Below, in pieces: positions 1 through 8,879 of a stretch of 64,000 nt of DNA. The notes beneath the pieces were generated by a model. It did no database searches. It was not told the DNA's origin and saw only the letters and a list, made by a program, of their open reading frames with translations. Within the stretch, counting starts at the first letter, position 1. Each line of letters opens with the position of its first letter. The position numbers were made by a program, and so were the translations under genes. Source of the DNA: Caulobacter sp. 73W (GTDB taxonomy: Bacteria; Pseudomonadota; Alphaproteobacteria; Caulobacterales; Caulobacteraceae); assembly GCF_041021955.1 (NCBI RefSeq), contig NZ_CP158375.1:3143501-3207500 (forward strand), in the 5' to 3' direction.

Positions 1-620
1 CGACCCTGGATGGCTCGCGCCCGGGCATCTACTGGATCAACCTGCGCAACAGCGCCGAGAACCCCAAGTTCGGCCTCAAGACCCTGACCTATCACGAGGG
101 GATTCCGGGCCACCACCTGCAGCTGGCTCTGAACAACGAGAGCCAGGGCATCCCGCTGATCCGCAAGGCCATCGGCTTCTCGGGCTATTCCGAGGGCTGG
201 GCGCTCTATTCCGAGGAGCTGGCGGTCGAGATGGGCATGTACAAGGACGACCCGTTCGGCCACGTCGGCCAGCTTCAGGCCGCCCTGTTCCGCGCCGTCC
301 GCCTTGTGGTCGACAGCGGCATGCACCACAAGAAGTGGAGCCGCGAGCAGGCGGTGAAGTACTTCGTCGACCACTTGGGCCAGGAAGAGGCCACGGCGGT
401 CACCGAGATCGAGCGTTACTGCGTGTGGCCCGGCCAGGCCTGCAGCTACATGGTGGGCAAGCTCACCTGGCTGCGCCTGCGCGACAAGGCTCGCACGAGC
501 CTCGGCGCCAAGTTCGACTACCGCAAGTTCCACGATGTCGGCCTGCTGTCCGGCGGCACGCCGCTGACGGTGCTCGAGAACGCCATCGACGGCTATATCG
601 CCAGCGCCAAATCGGCCTGA
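1..620 (+). CDS. DUF885 family metallopeptidase-like protein (3' part only)
   Basis: Only the last 205 or so codons are present; the reading frame runs in from the left edge and stops at TGA 618-620. It carries the HExxPGH signature (HEGIPGHH) typical of DUF885, a family with a zinc-peptidase-like motif that is usually exported in proteobacteria. The C-terminal half closely matches the next gene, including the SGWALYSE-type segment after the motif and the conserved ending around PLTVLE. It is the first of three tandem paralogues. The substrate is unknown. The N-terminus and any signal peptide lie outside the window. Confidence 0.85.
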   Translation, partial: TLDGSRPGIYWINLRNSAENPKFGLKTLTYHEGIPGHHLQLALNNESQGIPLIRKAIGFSGYSEGWALYSEELAVEMGMYKDDPFGHVGQLQAALFRAVRLVVDSGMHHKKWSREQAVKYFVDHLGQEEATAVTEIERYCVWPGQACSYMVGKLTWLRLRDKARTSLGAKFDYRKFHDVGLLSGGTPLTVLENAIDGYIASAKSA

Positions 621-798
621 CGACAAGGGTTGCTCCGCCGGTCCGGCCCTTGTCGGGCCGGCGGTAAGCCCCGCTTCCAAAACCACTGAAAATCAGATCG
701 GCGTCCTATGCGGACCTGTGACGCCGATGAAATCAAAATGGCCGGCCCCGCTGCTAAGCAAGCCGACCGTCCGCGTGACCAAATGGGGAGAGTATCTG

Positions 799-2616
799 AT
801 GGATCGTCGCGCCTTTCTGGCCAGCGCCGCCGCGACCGCCTTCGCCGGGCCGGCCCTGGCCCAGGCTTCGTCTTCCGCCGAAGCGGCAAAGATGAACGCC
901 CTGTTCGACAGGATCATGCAGGAGCGGTTCCAGAACTCGCCCGGCTTCGCCACGCGCCTGGGCCTCGACAAGGGGCCTATGGCCGACCTGAAGGGCAAGC
1001 TGAGCGACATCTCGCTGGCCGCGCGCGCCCGCAACAAGGCCCGCGTCAGCCGTGAGTTGGCCGACCTGCGCGCTATCGACCGCAAGGCCCTGAGCGGCAT
1101 GGACGCGGTGAACTACGACACCATCGAATTCACCCTGGCGGTCGACGCCGACGGCTACAACAAGTTCAACTACGGCGCGGACGCGGCGGGCGAGCCCTAT
1201 GTGCTCAGCCAGCTAACCGGCTCCTACCAGCAGACGCCGGACTTCCTGGACACTCAGCATTCCATCGACACCGCGGCCGACGCCGAGGCGTATCTGTCGC
1301 GCCTGTCGGCCTTCGCCAAGAACCTGGACGGCGAGCTGGAGATCGCGCGCCACGACCTGGGTCTGGGCGTCCTGCCGCCGGACTTCGCCATCGACCGCGC
1401 CCTGGCCTCCATGGGCCAGATCGCCGGGGAGGGCGCCGACAAATCGGTGCTGGTCCAGTCGGTGGTGCGCCGCGCCGCCGCCAAGAACTTGGCCGGCGAC
1501 TGGTCGGCCCGCGCGACCAGGATCTATGAAGGCGAGGTCGTCCCCGCCCTGAACCGCCAGATCGAGTTCCTGAAAGCCAACCGCGCAAAGGCCGTCCACG
1601 ACGCCGGCTGCTGGCGTCTGCCCAAGGGCGACGAGTACTACGCCGTGTCCCTGAAGGGCGCGACGACCTCGGGCATCACGCCCGAAGACGTGCACCAGAC
1701 CGGCCTGGAGCTGGTGAAGAGCATCTCGGCCGAGATCGACGTGCTGCTCAAGGGGCAGGGCATGACCCAGGGTTCCGTCGGCGCCCGTCTCAAGGCCCTG
1801 GGCGATGATCCGAAGCAGCACTACCCCAACACCGACGAGGGCAAGGAACAGCTGCTGGCCATGCTGAACGGCAAGGTCGAGGAGATCCGGGGCAAGCTGC
1901 CGCCGTACTTCGGCCAGCTGCCCAAGGCCCCGGTGGAGATCCGCCGCGTGCCCAAGGCGATCGAGGCCGGCGCACCGCGCGGCTACTACAACTCGCCCAC
2001 CCTGGATGGTTCGCGCCCGGGCATATACTGGATCAACCTGCGCAACACGGCGGAGTTGCCGACCTTCACCCTGACCTCTCTGACCTATCACGAGAGCATT
2101 CCGGGCCATCACCTGCAGCTCGCCCTCAGCAACGAGAGCGACGCCATCCCGCTGATCCGCAAGGCCACCGGCTTCTCGGGCTACTCCGAAGGCTGGGCGC
2201 TCTATTCGGAGCAGCTGGCGGTGGAGATGGGCATGTACGGCGCCGATCCGCTCGGTCACGTCGGCCAGCTGCAGGGCGCGCTCTTCCGCGCTGTCCGCAT
2301 GGTCGTCGACAGCGGCATGCACCACAAGCGCTGGAGCCGCGAGCAAGCGGTGAAGTACTTCGTCGACGTGCTGGGCTGGACCGAGGCGCGCGGGATCACC
2401 GAGATCGAGCGCTACTCCGTGTGGCCGGGCCAGGCGTCCAGCTACATGGTCGGCAAGATCGTCTGGCTGCGCACGCGCGAGAAGGCCAAGGCCGCCCTGG
2501 GTTCGAAGTTCGACCTGAAGGCCTTCCACAACGCCGGCCTGCTGTCGGGCAGCACACCGCTGACCGTGCTCGAGACCGCCATCGACAACTACATCGCCGC
2601 GGCGAAGACCGCGTAA
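799..2616 (+). CDS. DUF885 family protein, exported (second tandem copy)
   Basis: A 605-residue protein. The start at ATG 799 is chosen because a GGGGAG ribosome site sits just upstream and the protein then opens with a signal peptide (MDRRAFLASAAATAFAGPALA) with an alanine-rich cleavage region; an earlier in-frame start at 718 would bury the signal. The zinc-type motif HESIPGHH lies near residue 431. By family it is probably a periplasmic peptidase-like hydrolase, but no substrate can be named. It is very similar to the partial gene upstream and less so to the gene 28 bases downstream, and the spacing suggests one transcript. Confidence 0.9.
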   Translation: MDRRAFLASAAATAFAGPALAQASSSAEAAKMNALFDRIMQERFQNSPGFATRLGLDKGPMADLKGKLSDISLAARARNKARVSRELADLRAIDRKALSGMDAVNYDTIEFTLAVDADGYNKFNYGADAAGEPYVLSQLTGSYQQTPDFLDTQHSIDTAADAEAYLSRLSAFAKNLDGELEIARHDLGLGVLPPDFAIDRALASMGQIAGEGADKSVLVQSVVRRAAAKNLAGDWSARATRIYEGEVVPALNRQIEFLKANRAKAVHDAGCWRLPKGDEYYAVSLKGATTSGITPEDVHQTGLELVKSISAEIDVLLKGQGMTQGSVGARLKALGDDPKQHYPNTDEGKEQLLAMLNGKVEEIRGKLPPYFGQLPKAPVEIRRVPKAIEAGAPRGYYNSPTLDGSRPGIYWINLRNTAELPTFTLTSLTYHESIPGHHLQLALSNESDAIPLIRKATGFSGYSEGWALYSEQLAVEMGMYGADPLGHVGQLQGALFRAVRMVVDSGMHHKRWSREQAVKYFVDVLGWTEARGITEIERYSVWPGQASSYMVGKIVWLRTREKAKAALGSKFDLKAFHNAGLLSGSTPLTVLETAIDNYIAAAKTA

Positions 2617-2644
2617 GCCCAAGCGTACCTAAGGGGGACATCAC

Positions 2645-4465
2645 ATGGACCGCAGAACCTTCCTCGCCACGGCCGCCGCCTCGGCCATCGCCGCGCCGGC
2701 CTTGGCCCAAATCAAGGGAGGCGCTGAGGATCAGCGGCTCCATGCGATGCTCGACAAGTTCTTCTACGACAGCGTCGACAAGAGCCCGACCCGCGCCACC
2801 TCGCTGGGCCTGGACAAGGGCGCCCGCGCCCATCTGAAGAGCGAGCTGGGCGACGCCTCCCTGGCGGACCGCGCCCGCCGTCTGGCCGACGCCAAGCAGC
2901 GCCTGGTCGATCTGAAGACCATCAACCGCACCGCGCTCAGCCCGTCGGCGGCCATCGACTACGACGTCATCGCCTACCAGAACGAAGTGCAGGTCACGGC
3001 CCTGTCGCGCGTTAAGTTCGGCGAAGGCGGCAGCGGCGGCTACTCGCCCTACGCCATCGACCAGCGCTCGGGCGCCTATCAGTCGGTGCCCGATTTCCTC
3101 GACAACCAGCATGGCGTCGCCAACGCCGCTGACGCCGACGCCTATGTCGCCCGCGTGAAGGCCTTCGCCACGGTTCTCGACCAGGAAACCGAGCGGATGA
3201 ACGCCGAGGCGGCGATGGGCGTCATCGCGCCGAACTTCATCCTCGCCACCACCCTGGACCAGATGCGCGCCCTGCGCGGTCAGGCGACCGCCGACACCGT
3301 GCTGGTCAAGTCCATCACCCGTCGCGCCAAGGCCGCTGGCCTGACCGCCGACTATGGCGCCCAGGTCGCGGGCGTGGTCGACGCCCAGGTGTGGCCAGCC
3401 CTGGATCGCCAGATCGCGGCGGTCGAGGCCCTGCGCGCCAAGGCGACCGACAAGACCGGCGCCTGGACGCTGCCGGCCGACCCCGGCTACTACGCCGGCG
3501 CCGTGGCGGCGGCCACGACCACCAACATGACCCCCGAAGAGGTCCACCAGCTGGGGCTGTCCCAGGCGGCCGAGATCACCGCCCGCATGGACGTGCTGCT
3601 CAAGGGCATGGGCCTGACCCAGGGTTCGGTGGCCGACCGCATGACCGAGCTCGGCAAGCGTCCGGATCAGCTTTATCCGAACACCGACGCCGGCAAGGAA
3701 GAGATGATCAAGGTCCTGAACGCCCAGATCGCGGCGCTCGACCCGCGTCTGCCCGAAGTGTTCGGCCGCCTGCCCAAGACCAAGGTCGAGGTGCGCCGCG
3801 TGCCGGTGAACATCCAGGACGGCGCGTCCAACGGCTACTACCAGCGCCCGACGCTGGACGGCTCGCGTCCCGGCGCCTTCTACATCAACCTGAAGGACAG
3901 CGCCGACTGGCCGAAGTTCAGCCTGGCGACCCTGACCTACCACGAGGCCAGCCCGGGCCATCACCTGCAGATCGGTCTGCAGATGGAGAACGCGGACGTG
4001 CCGCTGATCCGCCGCACCGGCGGCTTCTCGGCCTTCTCCGAGGGCTGGGCGCTCTACGCCGAACAGTTGGCCTACGAGATGGGCGTCTACAAAGGCGACC
4101 CGAACGGCGAGCTGGGCTACCTGCAGTCGTTCCTGTTCCGGGCCATCCGCCTGGTGGTCGACACCGGCATCCACCACAAGCGTTGGACCCGCGATCAGGC
4201 CACCGCCTACATGGTCGGGGCCACCGGCTACACCCACGGCCGCGTCCAGCGCGAGATCGACCGCTACTGCGTGTGGCCGGGCCAGGCGCTCAGCTACAAG
4301 GTCGGCCACACCTCGTGGGTGCGCATCCGTGAGGACGCCAAGGCCAAGCTGGGTTCGAAGTTCGACATCCGCCAGTTCCACGACGCGGCCCTGCTGTCGG
4401 GCCCGATGCCGCTGACGGTCCTGGAAAAGCAGATCAACGCCTACGTGGCGCGGACCAAGGCCTAG
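2645..4465 (+). CDS. DUF885 family protein, exported (third tandem copy)
   Basis: A 606-residue protein starting at ATG 2645, after an AAGGGGG ribosome site. It opens with a twin-arginine/Sec-like signal (MDRRTFLATAAASAIAAPALA). The HExxPGH motif is HEASPGHH near residue 433, followed by the same FSEGWALYAE-type segment as its neighbours. It is the most divergent of the three copies: residues around the motif differ, so substrate preference may have shifted. It ends 10 bases from the convergent EAL gene. Confidence 0.9.
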   Translation: MDRRTFLATAAASAIAAPALAQIKGGAEDQRLHAMLDKFFYDSVDKSPTRATSLGLDKGARAHLKSELGDASLADRARRLADAKQRLVDLKTINRTALSPSAAIDYDVIAYQNEVQVTALSRVKFGEGGSGGYSPYAIDQRSGAYQSVPDFLDNQHGVANAADADAYVARVKAFATVLDQETERMNAEAAMGVIAPNFILATTLDQMRALRGQATADTVLVKSITRRAKAAGLTADYGAQVAGVVDAQVWPALDRQIAAVEALRAKATDKTGAWTLPADPGYYAGAVAAATTTNMTPEEVHQLGLSQAAEITARMDVLLKGMGLTQGSVADRMTELGKRPDQLYPNTDAGKEEMIKVLNAQIAALDPRLPEVFGRLPKTKVEVRRVPVNIQDGASNGYYQRPTLDGSRPGAFYINLKDSADWPKFSLATLTYHEASPGHHLQIGLQMENADVPLIRRTGGFSAFSEGWALYAEQLAYEMGVYKGDPNGELGYLQSFLFRAIRLVVDTGIHHKRWTRDQATAYMVGATGYTHGRVQREIDRYCVWPGQALSYKVGHTSWVRIREDAKAKLGSKFDIRQFHDAALLSGPMPLTVLEKQINAYVARTKA

Positions 4466-4475
4466 GCTCTTCGGT

Positions 4476-5831
4476 TCAGGCCAGCTTCAGCAAGGGCGGC
4501 GCCACCGGCGCCGCCCTTCGCATTTTAGGGGTCTCGGGACGCTCGGTGGGGCGGCCGTAGAGATAGCCCTGTGCGAAGTCGACGCCGGCGTGGCGGGCGG
4601 CTTCCTCGACGCCCCCGTTCTCGACCATGGCCGCGACGGTGCGCAGGCCCAGTTCGCTGAACGCCTGCACCAAATGGCGCACCAGCGCCGCCTCTTCGCG
4701 CCCGCCGGTAAGTTCGCGCACGTAGCGGCCGTCGATCTTGGCCAGGTCCAGTTGCAGGCGCTGCAGGTGGGCCATGGAGTTGGCTCCAGCCCCGAAGTCG
4801 CCCAGGCAGACCAGCGAACCCATGCCGCGCAGAACCTGGGCGTAGCGATCGGCCAGCACCATGTCGGTGATGGTGTTGCTCTCGGTCAGCTCGAAGATCA
4901 GCCGCCCGCGCGCGCTGTCGTGGCGGCGCAGCAGGCGCTCCACGTGCTGGGCGTAGGCCTCGTCGCACAAGGTGCGGCCGGTGACCTTCACCGCCAGGCG
5001 CAGCGTAGGGACGTCCGAGGCCAGGCGACGGATGGCCTGCTCGACCACGGCGTGGTCCAATTCCTCCATCAGCTCGAAGGCCTGGGCGGTGCGGATCATC
5101 TGCAGCGGGTCGGCGCCGTTGTCGAAGCGCACCAGGACTTCCTGGTGGTGCACGGTGTCGTCGGCCAGACGCACGACCGGCTGGAAGGCGAAGTTGAAGC
5201 GACGCTGGCTGACCGCCGCCGCCAGGGCCTCGGCCCGGGCCAGGGCGCGGTGCATGGCGCGGGTGTTGTGCGAAGCGGTCGCCTGGACGATCGGCTCGAC
5301 GATCTCGGTGGGCGGGGCCTCGACCGGGGGCGGGGTGATCATGTCCGGCGGCAGGTCGGTCATCACCGCCGGCGGCGTGGCGGGCGCGACCTCCACCGGC
5401 GCCTGGGGAGCCGGCTCGGGTGCGACGGCGGCGGGGGCGGGCTTGGGCGCATAGGGCGCGACGCTGACCGGCCCGGTCACGAAGCGCGGCAAGGCCGGCG
5501 CGGCGGTCACGGCGCAGCAGATGCGGCCGGCGTTCTCCGCCAGGCGGCGAGCCGACAGGCTGATCGGGCTGTCGGCGTCATGCGCCGGAGCCAGGACGAT
5601 GGGGCCGTGGCGTCCGCCGTCGGCCAGGCCGAGGAGGAAATGGTGCAGCCGATCCCGGTCCCGCGGGGCCAGCAGATCGTGCAGCAGCATGCCGGTGATC
5701 GGGTCGCCGTGGCCGAACAGTTCATGCTCCGCCCCGGCCACGAACGTGATGCGTCCGTAGTCGTCCAGCTCCAGGAGGAGGTCGGAACTGGCGAAGGCCA
5801 GTCCAAGCAGCCGGTAGGGGTCGAGGGTCAA
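4476..5831 (-). CDS. PAS-like sensor with degenerate EAL domain
   Basis: A 451-residue soluble protein: a PAS-like region at about 10-110, a proline/alanine-rich linker at about 120-185, and an EAL domain at about 205-440. EAL domains hydrolyse cyclic di-GMP, but here the signature EAL is EVL (231-233), the metal-binding DDFG motif is GDFG (344-347), and the late AEGVE-type glutamate motif is altered. FELTES (313-318) and K365 of the KID motif survive. I infer a non-catalytic c-di-GMP binder or adaptor. The only available start is TTG at 5829-5831 with no clear ribosome site, so the N-terminus is uncertain. It is divergent from the XRE-like gene. Confidence 0.85.
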   Translation of the reverse strand: MTLDPYRLLGLAFASSDLLLELDDYGRITFVAGAEHELFGHGDPITGMLLHDLLAPRDRDRLHHFLLGLADGGRHGPIVLAPAHDADSPISLSARRLAENAGRICCAVTAAPALPRFVTGPVSVAPYAPKPAPAAVAPEPAPQAPVEVAPATPPAVMTDLPPDMITPPPVEAPPTEIVEPIVQATASHNTRAMHRALARAEALAAAVSQRRFNFAFQPVVRLADDTVHHQEVLVRFDNGADPLQMIRTAQAFELMEELDHAVVEQAIRRLASDVPTLRLAVKVTGRTLCDEAYAQHVERLLRRHDSARGRLIFELTESNTITDMVLADRYAQVLRGMGSLVCLGDFGAGANSMAHLQRLQLDLAKIDGRYVRELTGGREEAALVRHLVQAFSELGLRTVAAMVENGGVEEAARHAGVDFAQGYLYGRPTERPETPKMRRAAPVAPPLLKLA

Positions 5832-5929
5832 GGCGCGCGGCGGGTCCAGAATTGATCAGCCGACCCTGCATCGGTATGGTTAAGCAGAGGTTGTCGCGAC
5901 CGGCGGCAGGACGTCGCGGGCGGTAACCA

Positions 5930-5943
5930 TGCAACCGGTTGCA
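5930..5943. promoter_or_regulatory. perfect 14-bp palindrome, candidate operator
   Basis: TGCAACCGGTTGCA is a perfect palindrome in the 152-base gap between the divergent EAL and XRE-like genes, 41 bases before the XRE-like start. Its form, TG-NN-ACCGGT-NN-CA, resembles LacI-family operators, though no LacI-type gene is in the window. It could control either or both divergent genes. Confidence 0.45.
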
Positions 5944-5983
5944 CGTTGCCAAACGCCAAGCTTTTTGATGCATAGGGATCACT

Positions 5984-7081
5984 ATGGATCCGGCATCGTT
6001 CGCGGCGAAATTCGACCTCGTGCTGAAGGCGCTAAGCCTCAGCCGCGGCCGGCTCGCGGCCGATCTCGGCGTGGACAAGTCGGCGGTCAGCCGATGGGGC
6101 GGCGGCGTGGTCGCGCCCTCGGCCCACAACCTGATGCTGCTGACCGGCCTGGTGGCCTCGCGCAAGGAGGGGTTCACCCTGCTCGACTGGGAGCGCGACC
6201 TCGACAGCCTGGCCGCCCTGATGGGGGTTGAGCCGCCGTCGAGCGCTGGCTCGACGCCCGCGCCGCTGACCGGCGGCTCGTCGATCATGCCGCTGTTTCC
6301 GCAGATGCCGTTCGGGATCGAGGAGGCCTCGCGCCGCGAGATCGAACGCAAGGGCGCGTCCTACGAGGGCATCTGGCGGATCACCCGCCCGTCCTCGACC
6401 CAGCCTGGCATGTATGTGAAGGAGCACATGATGATCCGGCGCGAGGGCGAAGGCCTCGCCCTGCGGATCGTCGGCGGCGCGCACGAGACGCGGGGCCATA
6501 TCCTGATCCTCCAGGGCCAGCTCTACGGCGTGGCCGCCGACGCCCATGACGACTCCCTGCTGTTCGCCGTGTTCAACGGAACCAGCGCGCCGAAGGTCGA
6601 GCGGATCGAAGGCGTGATGGGCAGCGTCTCGGCCGACGCCTTCACCGCCGCCACCGCCATGGCCGCCATCTGCGAGCGGATGAGCGACCTGACCGACGAC
6701 GCCCAGGCCGACACCGCCCGGTTCGAGGCGCTGAAGACCCTGCCGATCATCTTCGCGCCGGACGACGTGCCAGCCGCCATGCGCCTGAAGCTGAAGGCGC
6801 CCCTGCGCTGCGTGGAGGCCGACCGCGAGGCCATCGCCGAGGCGGCCGTCATGCCGCCGCCCATGCCGCCGGTGATCGAGGGGGGGATGTCGATCCGACG
6901 CAGTTTCGCTTTGACTGGAACGACCTTTGCCACTTCCTGGCCGTGGCGCGCAGCGGCTCGACCCTGGGCGCGGCCAAGCAGCTTCGGGTCAGCCAGCCCA
7001 CGGTGGTGCGCCGCATCGCCACCCTGGAGGAAGCGTTGGGCTCGGCGCTCTTCGAGCGTCGCTCTTCCGGCTACGAGCTGA
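5984..7081 (+). CDS. XRE-like HTH domain protein, 3' end unreliable
   Basis: ATG 5984 follows an AGGGA ribosome site. The first ~65 residues look like an XRE/Cro-type helix-turn-helix (SRGRLAADLGVDKSAVSRWG), followed by a C-terminal region of ~200 residues that I do not recognise. The frame stays open to 7081, but everything after about 6887 lies over the coding sequence of the next gene (LysR, another frame) and looks like shadow translation. With one G fewer in the run 6880-6886 this frame would stop at TGA 6912-6914, giving about 310 residues. The real end is therefore probably near 6890-6914. Likely a cytoplasmic regulator; its target is unknown. Confidence 0.6.
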   Translation: MDPASFAAKFDLVLKALSLSRGRLAADLGVDKSAVSRWGGGVVAPSAHNLMLLTGLVASRKEGFTLLDWERDLDSLAALMGVEPPSSAGSTPAPLTGGSSIMPLFPQMPFGIEEASRREIERKGASYEGIWRITRPSSTQPGMYVKEHMMIRREGEGLALRIVGGAHETRGHILILQGQLYGVAADAHDDSLLFAVFNGTSAPKVERIEGVMGSVSADAFTAATAMAAICERMSDLTDDAQADTARFEALKTLPIIFAPDDVPAAMRLKLKAPLRCVEADREAIAEAAVMPPPMPPVIEGGMSIRRSFALTGTTFATSWPWRAAARPWARPSSFGSASPRWCAASPPWRKRWARRSSSVALPATS

Positions 7082-7834
7082 CCGAGGTCGGGCGCGAGCT
7101 TCGCCCCCATGCCGAAAAGGTCGAGGCCGCGGTCATGGGCTTTGGCTACGCCAGCGCCGCGGCGGCGCGCGTTCAGACCCAGGTGATCCGCGTCACCGCG
7201 CCCGAGAACATGGCCAACCTGGTGATCCCGGCGATCATGCATGAGTTCCACAAGACCCATCCCAGCGTGCAGGTGCAGCTGATCACCGACGATCGGCGGC
7301 TGGACCTCAACAAGGGCGAGGCCGATGTCGCCTTGCGCGCCGGCTCGACCCCGGACGATCCGACCCTGATCGCCCGGCGCCTGCCGGACCTGGCCTGGGG
7401 CGTCTATTGCAGCCCGGTCTATGCCGCCCAGCACGGCGTGCCCGGCAGCGCCGAGGAAATGGGCGGCCACCTGCTGGTCGGGGGAGGGGATCATCCTGGG
7501 CCTGCCGGGGCTGCGCTGGCTGGACCAGATCGCGCCGAGCGGCCAGGTCGTCTGGCGCTGCAACACCCTGACCAACCTGTGCACCGCCGTCGCCGGAGGG
7601 CTGGGCGTCTCGGTCCTGCCCAGCCTGGCCGGAACGCAGGCGGGCCTCGTCCGCTGCTTCCCCGTGGCGGAGCTGAGCGCCGAGCTCTGGCTGGTCACCC
7701 GCGCCGAGCTTCGCGGCATGCCGCACGTCCGCGCCTTCATGGATTGTCTGGCCAACCACATGCGCCGGCTGCGGCCCTTGCTCAGCGGCGAGGGTGGCGG
7801 AGAGCTGGACGCGACGGCGATTCCGGCCGTCTAG
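6887..7834 (+). pseudogene. LysR-family regulator, two frameshifts
   Basis: A LysR helix-turn-helix (FDWNDLCHFLAVARSGS, then AAKQLRVSQPTVVRRI) is readable from about 6889, and the effector-binding half continues to TAG at 7832-7834 in another frame. Two indels are needed. A base is missing just after ATG 6887: ATGTCGATCC would read correctly as ATGTC(C)GATCC, giving M-S-D-P-T-Q-F. One G is extra in the run 7480-7484: GTCGGGGGAGG should be GTCGGGGAGG, giving LLVGEGIILG. With both repaired the protein is 315 residues, the normal family length. Both sites are in or beside G/C-rich runs, so assembly error is likely. It may control the GST gene downstream. Confidence 0.75.
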
Positions 7835-7848
7835 CGCGTCACAGCTTG

Positions 7849-7868
7849 GCTATTCAATTTTGAATAGC
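7849..7868. promoter_or_regulatory. 20-bp inverted repeat before GST gene
   Basis: GCTATTCAA-TT-TTGAATAGC is a perfect inverted repeat with 9-base arms and a 2-base centre, between the LysR gene and the GST gene, 95 bases before the GST start. It is AT-rich in a GC-rich background. It contains a T-N-A dyad of the kind LysR regulators bind, so it is a plausible binding site for the upstream regulator. It lacks a following T-run and is not an intrinsic terminator. Confidence 0.5.
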
Positions 7869-7962
7869 GCTTGTGCAGGACTGTTGATTGATCGGCCTTC
7901 GCCACGCTTCTAGATGAGCGGCCCCGCAATATGGGCGCATCCGGCGCCCGACTGGCGCCGAC

Positions 7963-8670
7963 ATGAAACTGTACTACGACCCTCTATCGACCGAGTCGCG
8001 AGCCGTGCTGCTGTTCGCGCATGAGCATCGTCTGAAGTTCGACGAGGAAATCGTCAGCGTCTGGGACGGCGCGCACCTGTCCGACGTCTTCGCCGGCCTT
8101 AATCCCAACCGCACCCTGCCGTTGCTGGTGGATCGCAACCTGCGCCTGACGCAGGCCTCGACGATCCTCAAGTACCTGGCCGAACTGACGGGGTCGCAGA
8201 CCTATCCGCACAGCCTGCATCCGCGCATACTGGTCAACGAGCGGATGGACTGGTTCGTCGGCGGCCTGGCCCGCGACTTCCTGCATGGCTTTATCTATCC
8301 GCAGATGTTCCCGGCCTGCCGTTACGCGGCGGCCGAGCACCAGACGGCCCTGCGCCGCCATCTGGCGGCCTCGCATCGCTGGCTGTGCATTCTGGATCGC
8401 CACATCCTGGCGTCCTCCCCATATGTCTGCGGCGCGGACCTGACCATCGCCGACTATCTGGGCGCGACCTATGTCGGCGTGGGCGACTGGATCGGCTTCA
8501 GTCTGGCCGATTATCCCAACGTCGCCGCCTGGATGGACCGCATGCGCTCGCTGCAGGCGTGGTCGACATCCCATCACGAATTCGAAGCCGGTCTCATCGC
8601 GCGCTGGTCGCCCGAGATCGCCGAACGCCTTGCCGGCGCGCAGGCGGGTCTGGTTTCAGATCCAGTCTGA
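7963..8670 (+). CDS. glutathione S-transferase family protein
   Basis: A 235-residue cytosolic GST: an N-terminal thioredoxin-like domain (MKLYYDPLSTESRAVLLF, then NRTLPLLVD and the glutathione-contacting QASTILKYLAEL segment) and an all-helical C-terminal domain with the N-capping TIADYLGAT motif. It presumably conjugates or binds glutathione; the substrate is unknown. It is preceded by a perfect AT-rich inverted repeat and a LysR gene, an arrangement common for regulated detoxification genes. Confidence 0.85.
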   Translation: MKLYYDPLSTESRAVLLFAHEHRLKFDEEIVSVWDGAHLSDVFAGLNPNRTLPLLVDRNLRLTQASTILKYLAELTGSQTYPHSLHPRILVNERMDWFVGGLARDFLHGFIYPQMFPACRYAAAEHQTALRRHLAASHRWLCILDRHILASSPYVCGADLTIADYLGATYVGVGDWIGFSLADYPNVAAWMDRMRSLQAWSTSHHEFEAGLIARWSPEIAERLAGAQAGLVSDPV

Positions 8671-8759
8671 GAGCCGGCAGCCCGGCGCCTCCCCTAAGGC
8701 GTCGGGCGCCCTCCTTCCATGCGTCAATTTCGGTCGTAGCAGGGCGTTCCGCCCAAAAA

Positions 8760-8774
8760 GAACATCTTGCGAAC
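8760..8774 (-). promoter_or_regulatory. LexA (SOS) box of recA
   Basis: GAAC-ATCTTGC-GAAC equals GTTC-N7-GTTC on the other strand, the alphaproteobacterial LexA site. It lies 106 bases before the recA start. A third GAAC follows at 8778-8781. This indicates SOS control of recA, with LexA released after DNA damage. Confidence 0.85.
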
Positions 8775-8879
8775 AAAGAACAAACCGTGCACGTTCGAGT
8801 CATGGATAGCCGGCGCTGACGCGGGGATCGCAGCAGGGCCGGTTGGGTTGGCGGAATCATGGAATAAGGGACGCCTGTG

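Noticed and set aside
1213..2622. Long open frames antisense to real genes, e.g. 1213-2622 (-), 2396-4381 (-), 13702-15609 (+), 20056-22062 (-), 41432-43579 (+)
   Set aside because: They mirror genuine genes in GC-rich DNA where stop codons are rare; their translations are rich in R, G, A, H and Q with no domain or start signal.
5984..7834. XRE-LysR fusion protein
   Set aside because: Possible only by adding one base to a G-run; a separate ATG with a one-base repair explains the LysR start equally well and gives normal lengths. Kept as an open question, not a feature.
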